Shown piece by piece: positions 1-6,973 of a stretch of DNA of 11,055 bases. Source of the stretch: Comamonadaceae bacterium. GTDB taxonomy: Bacteria > Pseudomonadota > Gammaproteobacteria > Burkholderiales > Burkholderiaceae_C. The position numbers and the translations under genes are program-made. Position 1 is the first letter of the stretch. Each line of letters begins with the position of its first letter. Location of the stretch: positions 1-11,055 of the forward strand of contig CANCCE010000083.1 of the NCBI GenBank assembly GCA_947374505.1, written 5' to 3'. A model generated the notes under the pieces. That model worked only from the letters and a program-made list of their open reading frames with translations. It searched no databases and had not been told where the DNA came from.

Positions 1-567
1 GAGCACAGCTTGAACGTGCTGCGCACGGCAGGCGCAGAGATTGTTGAGATTGACCTGGACGAGATCAACGACCTGACCGGCATCAATGCCACCGGCGGTT
101 TGTCGGCGGCTGAGAGCTACGCCTGGCACCGGCAGTTGATCGGACAGCGTCAGTCTGACTACGACCCTCGCGTGGCGCTGCGAATCCTCAAAGGCGCGAG
201 CATGAGCGCGGCAGATTACATAGCCCTGCTCGCCGCCAGAATGCAGTGGATAGTCCGCATGAACCAGCGGATGAGTGGCTTCGATGCCATGCTGTCGCCC
301 ACGGTGCCGATGGTCGCGCCAGCCATCGCTGAACTGATCGACGACGACGCTGCGTTCTTTCGTGCCAACGGTTTGTTGCTGCGCAATCCGGCGGTGGTCA
401 ACATGCTTGACGGCTGCGCTATCTCCCTGCCCTGCTACACGCCTGACCAGGCGCAAAACCAATGGCCTGTCGGCCTGATGCTCTGGCATTCCGCCCTGCA
501 CGACGATGGGGTTCTGGACGCGGCGCTGCAAGTGGAGGCGGCGCTGAATCTGGCGCACGCACACTAA
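1..567 (+). CDS. Amidase-signature family enzyme, C-terminal part (5' end outside window)
   Basis: The reading frame is open from base 1 (GAG CAC AGC TTG...), so this is the 3' part of a longer gene; 188 codons are visible and it ends in TAA. The family hydrolyses amide bonds with a Ser-cisSer-Lys triad. Family members are usually about 450-500 residues, and the triad lies in the missing N-terminal half, so activity cannot be checked here. The visible part shows C-terminal hallmarks: FDAMLSPTVPMVAP (the 'aD.ll.PT.P..AP' strand) and, about 40 residues on, NMLDGCAISLPC followed by WPVGLMLW, matching the usual 'N..G.PaisvPcG....lPvGlql' block. An alternative start inside the window (TTG at base 11) is unlikely because family homology continues upstream of it. 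The substrate cannot be told from this half; an allophanate-hydrolase-like or general aliphatic amidase is possible. The next gene, nnr, lies 70 bases downstream on the same strand. Confidence 0.85.
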   Translation, partial: EHSLNVLRTAGAEIVEIDLDEINDLTGINATGGLSAAESYAWHRQLIGQRQSDYDPRVALRILKGASMSAADYIALLAARMQWIVRMNQRMSGFDAMLSPTVPMVAPAIAELIDDDAAFFRANGLLLRNPAVVNMLDGCAISLPCYTPDQAQNQWPVGLMLWHSALHDDGVLDAALQVEAALNLAHAH

Positions 568-637
568 TTTTTGAAGAGCCGAAAATATCGGCCCACAGCC
601 GCGCTTCCCAGACCTTGAGAAGTCGCCACAATCAGGC

Positions 638-2191
638 ATGCACCGCACGCTCAAGATCTCTCACGAACTCAGCTACCCGCTGTTTGACATCGCCGCCACG
701 CGGCAGATGGAGGCGCGGGCCCAAGCCGATTTGCCAGAGCACAGACTCATGCAACGGGCTGGACTGGCCACCGCCCGACTGACCTTGGCGCTGGCACCGC
801 ATGCGCAACATATCTGGATTGCCTGCGGCCCCGGCAACAACGGTGGTGACGGCTTTGAAACCGCGCTGCAATTGCACCGGCTTGGAAAAACCGTCAGCCT
901 GACTTGGACCGAGCTCGACCAGAGCACAGAAGCCAGCACACGCCAACCACCGCCCGACGCCCGCGCCTCCCGCCTGCGCGCACTGTCCGCCGGGCTGACT
1001 ATTTCCCCAGAACCACCCACAAGGTTTGACTTCGCGATAGACGCGCTACTGGGCATTGGCGGGACCCTGTCAGCCGATCGGCCCGGCACGTGGCTGATGA
1101 CCCAATGGTTGAACTGCATGCACAACAGCGGAGCGCCGGTGTTGTGCATCGACCTGCCGACAGGGCTCAACGCGGACACAGGTGCGTCTTCGTACCATAC
1201 CGCTCCGAGCCTTGATGCATCAAGACCCGGGCTGCGCCACACCTTGAGTCTGCTGACCTTGAAGCCAGGCCTGTTCACCGCCGACGGGCGCGACGCAGCG
1301 GGCCAAGTCTGGCTGGATGATTTGAGCGTGGTGACGCCAGCGGACGTCAAGCCTTTTGCCTTGCTGCAAGGCAAAAGTACGGCAATGGGCGCGACGGGTT
1401 TAGCTCGGCAACACCAAGCACACACCAGCCACAAAGGCAGTTTCGGCGACGTGGCGGTGTTGGGTGGCGCACCCGGCATGACCGGCGCCGCTTTGCTGGC
1501 CGCAAGCGCGGCCCTGCACGCAGGCGCGGGTCGGGTGTTTGTCGCGCTGCTTGGCGACGCAACAGACAGCGTTTTGTCAGTCGACACGACTCAGCCTGAA
1601 CTGATGTTCAGAAGCCCGGCGGCGCTGGATATGAAACAGCTGGTGCTGGTTTGCGGTTGCGGCGGCGGTCAAGCGGTGCAAGCCCATCTGCCGCTCATCT
1701 TGGCTGAGGCAACGCGCGCCATCTTTGACGCTGATGCCCTGAACGCCATCGCCACCACCCCAGACTTGCAAGCGCTGTTGGCAGCGCGGCAAGCACACGC
1801 TCAGGCCACGGTTTTGACGCCGCATCCGCTGGAAGCCGCCCGGCTGTTGCAATGCAGCACGCTTGACGTTCAGTCCAACCGGCTCTGTGCAGCCCAGCAA
1901 TTGGCCGATCGATTTGGCTGCGTGGTGGTGCTCAAAGGCTCGGGCAGCGTGATCGCAGCGCCGGGACAAACGGCGCTGATCAACCCCAGCGGCAATGCCC
2001 TGCTGGCGACCCCTGGCACGGGTGACGTGTTGGCCGGGATGATCGGGGCCCTGTTGGCCGCCGGCCTACCTGCGCGGACCGCAGCAGCCCGGGCCGTTTT
2101 CATGCACGGCCGCTTCGCCGACTGTTGGGCTTCAAGCGGGAAGCATGAAGCGCTGACGGCCTCAAGACTCGCCAGATTCGCGAGTGCCTGA
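638..2191 (+). CDS. nnr: Bifunctional NAD(P)HX epimerase / ADP-dependent NAD(P)HX dehydratase
   Basis: This cytosolic repair enzyme restores hydrated nicotinamide cofactors: the N-terminal YjeF_N domain epimerises R- and S-NAD(P)HX, and the C-terminal ribokinase-like domain dehydrates S-NAD(P)HX using ADP. At 517 residues it has the normal fused length. In the N-domain I see GPGNNGGDG (residues 64-72), DALLGIGG (135-142) and IDLPTGLNADTG (171-182). In the C-domain I see HKGSFGDVAVLGG (265-277), FDADALNAIA (363-372), TVLTPHPLEAARLL (391-404), VVLKGSG (430-436) and GNALLATPGTGDVLAGM (452-468), with catalytic Asp463 in GTGD. Two motifs deviate slightly: CGCGGG replaces the usual GPGLG near 339-344, and Pro replaces Gly before GTGD. 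ATG 638 is the first start that includes the whole epimerase domain; no strong ribosome binding site precedes it. The gene converges on the YggT gene with only 8 bases between them and no visible terminator. Confidence 0.95.
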   Translation: MHRTLKISHELSYPLFDIAATRQMEARAQADLPEHRLMQRAGLATARLTLALAPHAQHIWIACGPGNNGGDGFETALQLHRLGKTVSLTWTELDQSTEASTRQPPPDARASRLRALSAGLTISPEPPTRFDFAIDALLGIGGTLSADRPGTWLMTQWLNCMHNSGAPVLCIDLPTGLNADTGASSYHTAPSLDASRPGLRHTLSLLTLKPGLFTADGRDAAGQVWLDDLSVVTPADVKPFALLQGKSTAMGATGLARQHQAHTSHKGSFGDVAVLGGAPGMTGAALLAASAALHAGAGRVFVALLGDATDSVLSVDTTQPELMFRSPAALDMKQLVLVCGCGGGQAVQAHLPLILAEATRAIFDADALNAIATTPDLQALLAARQAHAQATVLTPHPLEAARLLQCSTLDVQSNRLCAAQQLADRFGCVVVLKGSGSVIAAPGQTALINPSGNALLATPGTGDVLAGMIGALLAAGLPARTAAARAVFMHGRFADCWASSGKHEALTASRLARFASA

Positions 2192-2199
2192 ATAGTCGC

Positions 2200-2736
2200 T
2201 CACCCCAGAAACATCAAACCCACCTGCAAAAGCAGCAGCAAAGCCATCGCCGACAGGTCAATGCCGCCAATGATGGGCACAATCCGGCGCAGCGGTGCCA
2301 ACGGAGGCTCGACCAGTCGGGACAGCAAACCATGGCCGTAAGAGCCCGGCTGCACCCACGAGATGATGACGTAAGCAAACACCAGAATTGTCAAGGCTTG
2401 CAGCGCCACGCGGACCAGCATTTTGATGGCAAAAGCCAGCAAGGCCAGCAATGGCACATCCCCATCGAACCAGCCAAACAACAAGGCCGCAAGCAAGGCA
2501 TACACCAATGACAGCAAGGCCGCCGCGAACAAACTGCCGGAATCCACCTTAGAGCGGGCCAGCGCCTGCGGAAGCACGCGCCGCAACGGCTTCACCAGCC
2601 AGTTTGTCAGCGCCATCACAAACGTGCCCGGCTGGGCCGTCATGCTGATGCGCAGCCAGTTCATGTAGGCACGCAACAGAGCCGCACCGATCAGGAGATA
2701 AAAAACTGTCTCCAGCAAAAAACTCACAGCACGCAT
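2200..2736 (-). CDS. yggT: YggT family integral membrane protein
   Basis: This 178-residue hydrophobic protein contains two copies of the YggT unit, each a pair of membrane helices joined by a conserved basic/proline segment. Copy one has ALLRAYMNWLRI then LVKPLRRVLP (about residues 18-56). Copy two has FAYVIISWVQPG then LVEPPLAPLRRIVPIIGGIDLS (about 119-161). This matches the double-YggT form found in proteobacteria. The molecular function is not settled; family members have been linked to osmotic stress, and homologues in plastids and Gram-positive bacteria to membrane or division processes. The ATG lies only 5 bases past the rnr stop codon, so it is almost certainly co-transcribed with rnr; a plausible ribosome binding sequence (AAGG) sits in the last codons of rnr. 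The 3' end nearly abuts the converging nnr. Confidence 0.9.
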   Translation of the reverse strand: MRAVSFLLETVFYLLIGAALLRAYMNWLRISMTAQPGTFVMALTNWLVKPLRRVLPQALARSKVDSGSLFAAALLSLVYALLAALLFGWFDGDVPLLALLAFAIKMLVRVALQALTILVFAYVIISWVQPGSYGHGLLSRLVEPPLAPLRRIVPIIGGIDLSAMALLLLLQVGLMFLG

Positions 2737-2741
2737 CTAAA

Positions 2742-5009
2742 TTACCGCCTTGGTTTCTTGCTTGGTTTACTTGATTTGCGTGGACCACCCGCTGCCGACT
2801 TTTTCACGGCGGCTTTGAGCGCCTGTATCGGCGATCGAGCCGCACCGCGATCAGATGCACCCGTGCTGCGCGCCGCTGAACGCTCGGGGCGATCTGAGCG
2901 CTTGCCGGCATGTTTATCCGCCCGCTTCTCGGCTGCGGAATCGGTTGAACCACCAGATTTGTCCTTCATGGCGCGGGCCATCAAGTCCTCGCCTTCGTGG
3001 ACCAACCTGAAGTCAATCTTGCGACCGTCCAGATCGACGCGACTGACCTGCACCCGAACACGCGTGCCAATGGCATAACGCATACCCGTCCGCTCACCGC
3101 GAAGCTCTTGGCGGGCTTCGTCAAAACGGAAGTACTCGCTGCCGAGCTCAGTGATGTGCACCAGCCCTTCGACATACATCGCGTCCAAAGTAACGAAAAT
3201 CCCGAAGCTGGTCGCTGAACTGACGACACCGCCGAACTCTTCGCCCAAATGGCCGCGCATGTATTTGCATTTAAGCCAGGCTTCAACGTCGCGACTGGCC
3301 TCGTCAGCCCGGCGTTCGTTGGCACTGCAATGCAGGCCGGCGGCTTGCCAGGCGAGTTGATCGACCGTTGGTTTCTTCGGCTTTTGGTCCGACTCTGCCG
3401 CCCGCGTCGCCAAGCGCTTGGACAGCTTGGCATGGGCCTCGCCGGGTGTCGGCAAGGCCGGTAATTGGTACTTCGCCTGCTTCAGCACGGCCTTGATGAC
3501 ACGGTGCACCAGCAAATCCGGGTAGCGCCGAATCGGGCTGGTGAAGTGCGTGTAAGCCTCGTAGGCCAAGCCAAAATGGCCGTTGTTCATCGGCGTATAA
3601 ATCGCCTGCGACATGGAGCGCAGCAGCATCGAATGAATTTGCTGGGCGTCAGGGCGGTCCTTGGTCGCCAAAGCGATCGACTGAAACTCGCCAGGCAGCG
3701 GATCTTCACTGATGGTCAGCCCCAAGCCGATGGCTTTCAGGTAGCTGCGAAGCGTGTCTTTTTTCTCAGGCGTCGGGCCTTCATGCACGCGGAACAAGCC
3801 GACATGCTTGCTCTGGGCAATGAAGTCCGCCGAGCAGACGTTGGCCGACAGCATGGCTTCTTCGATCAAGCGGTGCGCCACATTGCGGGTGCGCGGCACG
3901 ATTTTTTCAATACGGCCCGCGTCATCACAAATGATCTGGGTTTCGGTGGTTTCGAAATCCACCGCACCGCGAACGCCGCGCTCTTTCAGCAGCGCTTGGT
4001 AAACGTCATGCAAGTCCAGCAGGTGCGGCACCAGCGCTTTGCGCTGCGCAGCTTCGGGGCCGCGCGTGTTGGCCAAAATCGCCGCCACTTCGGTGTACGT
4101 GAAACGGGCGTGACTGAACATCACAGCCGGGTAAAACTGATACGCGTGAACTTCGCCTTTGGCGGTGATCAGCATGTCGCAAACCATGCACAAGCGCTCA
4201 ACGTTCGGGTTCAGTGAACACAGGCCGTTAGAGAGTTTTTCCGGCAGCATGGGGATCACGCGGCGCGGAAAATACACGCTGGTAGCCCGCTCATAGGCAT
4301 CAATGTCAATCGCGCTGCCCGTCTCTACATAGTGGCTGACATCGGCAATCGCCACCAGCAAACGCCAGCCCTTGCCGCGGCCGACTTTGGCCGGTTCGCA
4401 GTACACGGCGTCATCGAAGTCGCGGGCGTCTTCGCCGTCAATCGTCACCAGCGCAATGTCGGTCAGGTCGACGCGGCCTTGCTTGTCGATGGGGCGCACG
4501 GCGTCGGGCAAAGCGCGCGCCAGCGCCAAAGCTTCATCGCTGAACTCATGCGGGACGCCATATTTGCGCACGGCGATCTCGATTTCCATGCCAGGGTCGT
4601 CAACTTCTCCCAGCACTTCTTTGACACGCCCGGCCGGTTGACCGAACAGCGCAGGCGGCTCGGTCAACTCGACCACGACCACCTGCCCCGGCTTGGCCGT
4701 GCCGGTGGCGCCTTTGGGAATGAGGATGTCTTGACCGTAGCGCTTGTCTTCGGGGGCCACCAGCCAGACGCCGCTTTCATGCAGCAAACGACCAATGATC
4801 GGATTCGGCGAGCGCTCGATGATCTCGGTGACACGGCCCTCGGGCCGATTTTTGCGGTCATGGCGCACGATCCGGGCTTTGACCCGATCTTTGTGCAGAA
4901 CCGCGCGCATTTCATTCGGTGGCAGGTAAATATCGGCCTCGCCGTCATCGCGTTGAACAAAGCCGTGGCCGTCACGGTGACCCGAAACGGTGCCTTCAAA
5001 TTCGGCCAA
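2742..5009 (-). CDS. rnr: Ribonuclease R (3'-5' exoribonuclease, RNase II/R family)
   Basis: RNase R processively degrades structured RNA from the 3' end and works in rRNA quality control and trans-translation. In order I see a cold-shock/OB region (EGTVSGHRDGHGF at 5-17, DIYLPPNEM at 26-34), the RNB catalytic domain with IDGEDARDFDDAV (190-202; metal-binding Asp191, 197, 199 and 200), GLFRVHEGPTPEK (404-416) and HFTSPIRRYPDLLVHR (488-503), then GLHCSANERRADEA (558-571), an S1 domain (about 585-672), and a Lys/Arg/Ser/Ala-rich tail to residue 755. The N-terminal winged-helix domain of E. coli RNase R (813 residues) is absent. The only usual start in frame that keeps the full OB domain is TTG at 5009-5007. 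The frame is open upstream only to a TGA at 5066-5064 and has no ATG or GTG. It is transcribed divergently from tRNA-Leu and leads an operon with yggT. Identity is firm; the start is less so. Confidence 0.95.
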   Translation of the reverse strand: MAEFEGTVSGHRDGHGFVQRDDGEADIYLPPNEMRAVLHKDRVKARIVRHDRKNRPEGRVTEIIERSPNPIIGRLLHESGVWLVAPEDKRYGQDILIPKGATGTAKPGQVVVVELTEPPALFGQPAGRVKEVLGEVDDPGMEIEIAVRKYGVPHEFSDEALALARALPDAVRPIDKQGRVDLTDIALVTIDGEDARDFDDAVYCEPAKVGRGKGWRLLVAIADVSHYVETGSAIDIDAYERATSVYFPRRVIPMLPEKLSNGLCSLNPNVERLCMVCDMLITAKGEVHAYQFYPAVMFSHARFTYTEVAAILANTRGPEAAQRKALVPHLLDLHDVYQALLKERGVRGAVDFETTETQIICDDAGRIEKIVPRTRNVAHRLIEEAMLSANVCSADFIAQSKHVGLFRVHEGPTPEKKDTLRSYLKAIGLGLTISEDPLPGEFQSIALATKDRPDAQQIHSMLLRSMSQAIYTPMNNGHFGLAYEAYTHFTSPIRRYPDLLVHRVIKAVLKQAKYQLPALPTPGEAHAKLSKRLATRAAESDQKPKKPTVDQLAWQAAGLHCSANERRADEASRDVEAWLKCKYMRGHLGEEFGGVVSSATSFGIFVTLDAMYVEGLVHITELGSEYFRFDEARQELRGERTGMRYAIGTRVRVQVSRVDLDGRKIDFRLVHEGEDLMARAMKDKSGGSTDSAAEKRADKHAGKRSDRPERSAARSTGASDRGAARSPIQALKAAVKKSAAGGPRKSSKPSKKPRR

Positions 5010-5072
5010 CAGGCTTGAAACCTGGCTCGAAGGGTGTTGAGTTGTTTTGATAAGTAATCTCTTTCATGAGAT

Positions 5073-5109
5073 GGTCAATGAAAATAAAGTGTCTTTTCAA
5101 CTGTCGCAA
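5073..5109 (-). promoter_or_regulatory. Candidate sigma-70 promoter(s) for rnr-yggT
   Basis: On the minus strand, TTGCGA (5109-5104) and TATTTT (5086-5081) are separated by exactly 17 bases, each matching 4 of 6 consensus positions. This would place transcription start near 5074, about 65 bases before the rnr TTG. A second -35-like TTGACC (5078-5073) lies just downstream without a convincing -10. The AT-rich composition of this spacer, compared with the GC-rich genes around it, fits a promoter region. Read by eye only. Confidence 0.35.
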
Positions 5110-5129
5110 AAATTACGCCAGTACAGCCA

Positions 5130-5185
5130 TCAGCATAAGCCATGGACGTTACAAACCGGAACATGGCTAATTGCTGAATTTTTTT
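5130..5185 (+). terminator. Terminator-like hairpin with T7 tail, no obvious gene upstream (orphan)
   Basis: The arms AGCCATG (5138-5144) and CATGGCT (5162-5168) pair perfectly around a 17-base loop. The stem extends outward through CAGCA (5131-5135) with TGCTG (5172-5176), after a small mismatch/bulge, plus a T-A pair at 5130/5177. It is followed by seven T residues (5179-5185), the layout of a Rho-independent terminator on the + strand. No + strand coding gene ends here; upstream on this strand is only the antisense of rnr and the spacer. The loop is longer than usual for a terminator, so chance or another structural role remains possible. Confidence 0.4.
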
Positions 5186-5196
5186 GAGCGGCTTAT

Positions 5197-5225
5197 TCAA
5201 CAAGTCACTTTAGGCATGGTACAGT
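5197..5225 (+). promoter_or_regulatory. Probable sigma-70 promoter for tRNA-Leu
   Basis: TCAACA (5197-5202, 4 of 6 to TTGACA) is followed after 17 bases by TACAGT (5220-5225, 4 of 6 to TATAAT). An upstream TG at 5217-5218 makes an extended -10 (TGGTACAGT). Predicted initiation falls near 5231-5233, only a few bases before the mature tRNA 5' end at 5235, leaving a very short leader. Position, spacing and the extended -10 all agree, but no experiment is implied. Confidence 0.55.
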
Positions 5226-5234
5226 GCTAGCTGT

Positions 5235-5319
5235 GCCCGGGTGGCGGAATTGGTAGACGCGCACGGTTCAGGTCCGTGTATCGCAAGATGTGGAGATTCG
5301 AGTTCTCTCCCGGGCACCA
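5235..5319 (+). tRNA. tRNA-Leu, anticodon CAG (reads CUG)
   Basis: This 85-base class II tRNA is complete, with the CCA end encoded (5317-5319). The acceptor stem GCCCGGG (5235-5241) pairs fully with CCCGGGC (5309-5315), followed by discriminator A. The D-arm carries GCG...TTGGTAGA...CGC. The anticodon stem CACGG (5262-5266) and CCGTG (5274-5278) encloses loop TTCAGGT, giving anticodon CAG at 5269-5271. The variable arm forms a short stem ATC-GCAA-GAT (5280-5289), as expected for Leu. The T-arm GGAGA (5292-5296) and TCTCT (5304-5308) encloses TTCGAGT, with one G-U pair. CUG is the favoured Leu codon in GC-rich genomes, so this should be a major isoacceptor. A promoter sits just upstream and a strong terminator just downstream, so it is transcribed alone. 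Confidence 0.97.
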
Positions 5320-5329
5320 AAGATACTCA

Positions 5330-5369
5330 AACGTTAAAAAGCCGCTGTTTTCAGCGGCTTTTTAACGTT
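5330..5369. terminator. Bidirectional intrinsic terminator shared by tRNA-Leu (+) and rimO (-)
   Basis: A perfect 18-bp inverted repeat (5330-5347 with 5352-5369) closes on a TTTT loop. The GC-rich core GCCGCTG/CAGCGGC is flanked by A5 on the left and T5 on the right, so each strand reads as a GC stem followed by a U-run. It starts 10 bases after the tRNA CCA end and ends 36 bases before the rimO stop codon, so it can end both convergent transcripts. Confidence 0.9.
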
Positions 5370-5405
5370 CTGGCCGGACTTTTCAGCCCGGCTTCTGCTG
5401 CGCCG

Positions 5406-6839
5406 TCAGACCGGCACAGCGACCAAGTCATGGCCTTGCGTGCCGACAATACGGGCGCGGGTGAACTCACCGACCTTCAATGTCTTGCTGATCTTTTCAG
5501 GTGGCAGCAACTTCACCGTACCGTCAATTTCCGGCGCATCTGCATAGCTGCGGCCAATGCCGCCTTTGCGGCCCAGAGCCGGCGCCGAGTCCACCAGCAC
5601 CTGCATGGTGGCACCGACACGCTCTTGCAATTTTTGGCTGGAGACTTCTTCAGCCACGGCCATGAAACGGGCACGGCGTTCTTCGCGCAGTTCCAGCGGC
5701 AACATGCCCGGAATGTCATTGGCTGTCGCACCCGCCACCGCGCTGTAGGCAAAGCAACCGGCGCGGTCAATGCGGGCTTCTCGCATGAAGTCGAGCAAAT
5801 GACTGAATTCGGCCTCGGTCTCACCCGGAAAGCCAGCAATAAAGGTGCTGCGGATGACGATCTCAGGACACATCTCGCGCCAACGCGCAATGCGTTCCAA
5901 GTTTTTCTCGCCACTGGCAGGCCGTTTCATGCGTTTGAGCACATCCGGGTGGCTGTGCTGCAAGGGCACGTCAAGGTAAGGCAAGACCAGGCCCGTGGCC
6001 ATGAGGGGGATTACCTCGTCGACACTCGGGTACGGATAAACATAGTGCAGGCGAACCCAGGCACCGTAGGGTTCGGCCAACTCGCCCAGTGTTTTGACCA
6101 GTTCCAGCATGCGGGTTTTGACCGGTTTGCCGTCGAAAAATCCGGTACGGTACTTCACATCAACACCGTAAGCCGAGGTGTCCTGGCTGATCACCAGCAG
6201 TTCTTTAACGCCACCTTCGAACAAGGCCCTGGCCTCGACCAGCACATCACCAATAGGCCGCGAGACAAGGTCGCCGCGCATCGACGGAATGATGCAAAAA
6301 GTGCAGCGATGATTGCAGCCTTCGCTGATCTTCAGGTAGGCGTAATGCCGCGGCGTCAGCTTGATGCCGGCGACGCCGAATGAATTGGGCACCAAATCGA
6401 CGAATGGGTCATGTGGCTTGGGCAGGTTCAGGTGCACCGCGTCCATCACCTCTTGGGTGGCGTGCGGTCCTGTCACGGCCAGCACGCTCGGGTGCATCTG
6501 CTTGACGAGGTTGCCACCGGCCTCACCGGCCTTGGCACCCAAACAGCCCGTGACGATGACTTTGCCATTGGCTGCGAGTGCTTCGCCGATGGTGTCCAGA
6601 CTCTCGCGAACAGCGTCGTCGATGAAACCGCATGTGTTGACGATCACCAGATCGGCGCCTTCAAAGGTCTTGGAGGTCTCGTAACCTTCAGCGCTCAGCT
6701 GGGTCAGGATCAATTCGGAATCGGTCAAGGCCTTAGGACAGCCGAGGCTGACGAATCCGACGCGGGGTGCGGATTTGGGGGCGGTTGACAAAAGGGGGGC
6801 CACTGGTGTGGCCTGGGTGCCGGTAAGGATTTCGCTCAT
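5406..6839 (-). CDS. rimO: Ribosomal protein uS12 (S12) methylthiotransferase, radical SAM
   Basis: RimO adds a methylthio group to the beta-carbon of a conserved aspartate of ribosomal protein S12, using two iron-sulfur clusters and S-adenosylmethionine. At 477 residues it is slightly longer than the usual ~440 because of an N-terminal extension of about 25 residues. The UPF0004 domain begins at RVGFVSLGCPKALTDSE with cluster cysteines Cys34, Cys70 (VNTCGF) and Cys99 (TGCLGA). The radical-SAM motif CNHRCTFC supplies Cys175, Cys179 and Cys182. RSTFIAGFPGETE follows, and a C-terminal TRAM domain runs from about residue 405 (MQVLVDS...DGTVKL...ARIVG...HDLVA). The PKALTDSE wording and the S12-type motif IPSMRGDLVSRP favour RimO over the tRNA enzyme MiaB. 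ATG 6839 is the first start; GAGG directly abuts it, so the ribosome binding site is poor. It is divergent from the ABM gene and ends toward the shared terminator. Confidence 0.96.
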   Translation of the reverse strand: MSEILTGTQATPVAPLLSTAPKSAPRVGFVSLGCPKALTDSELILTQLSAEGYETSKTFEGADLVIVNTCGFIDDAVRESLDTIGEALAANGKVIVTGCLGAKAGEAGGNLVKQMHPSVLAVTGPHATQEVMDAVHLNLPKPHDPFVDLVPNSFGVAGIKLTPRHYAYLKISEGCNHRCTFCIIPSMRGDLVSRPIGDVLVEARALFEGGVKELLVISQDTSAYGVDVKYRTGFFDGKPVKTRMLELVKTLGELAEPYGAWVRLHYVYPYPSVDEVIPLMATGLVLPYLDVPLQHSHPDVLKRMKRPASGEKNLERIARWREMCPEIVIRSTFIAGFPGETEAEFSHLLDFMREARIDRAGCFAYSAVAGATANDIPGMLPLELREERRARFMAVAEEVSSQKLQERVGATMQVLVDSAPALGRKGGIGRSYADAPEIDGTVKLLPPEKISKTLKVGEFTRARIVGTQGHDLVAVPV

Positions 6840-6973
6840 CCTCGTATTGTCTCAGAGGCGGCTGATTCGAGTGTTCGTCAGAATTGCAGCTAGAGTCACC
6901 TCACCGGATCCTTTTAAAATCAAGCAAAAAAGCGCTACGCAGATCCCGAACCGTCCACAAAATAAGGAACCCC

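Noticed and set aside
578..592. Small hairpin GCCGA-AAATA-TCGGC after the amidase stop
   Set aside because: Only 5 bp and no following T-run on either strand, so not supportable as a terminator.
673..1587. - strand open frame of 304 codons opposite nnr
   Set aside because: Low-complexity Ala/Ser/Pro translation, antisense to the intact epimerase domain.
3465..5018. + strand open frames of 250 and 228 codons opposite rnr
   Set aside because: They are GC-rich antisense shadows of a fully conserved RNase R and have no domain features.
5057..5072. Inverted repeat ATCTC-N6-GAGAT near the rnr promoter, possible operator
   Set aside because: Five-base arms in AT-rich sequence are expected by chance; no regulator or second copy supports it.
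5235..5319. tRNA-Leu as an integration site for a mobile element
   Set aside because: The 3' end is intact, is followed at once by its own terminator and rimO, and no integrase or repeated tRNA end is present.
5241..6383. Long + strand open frame (380 codons) starting inside tRNA-Leu and running antisense to rimO
   Set aside because: It begins in the tRNA, crosses the terminator hairpin and mirrors rimO codon structure; its protein matches no family I recognise, while rimO on the other strand is complete.
6884..6973. N-terminal extension of the ABM protein from TTG 6884
   Set aside because: The ATG at 6974 has a good ribosome binding site and starts exactly at the first domain strand; the extension covers the probable promoter region.
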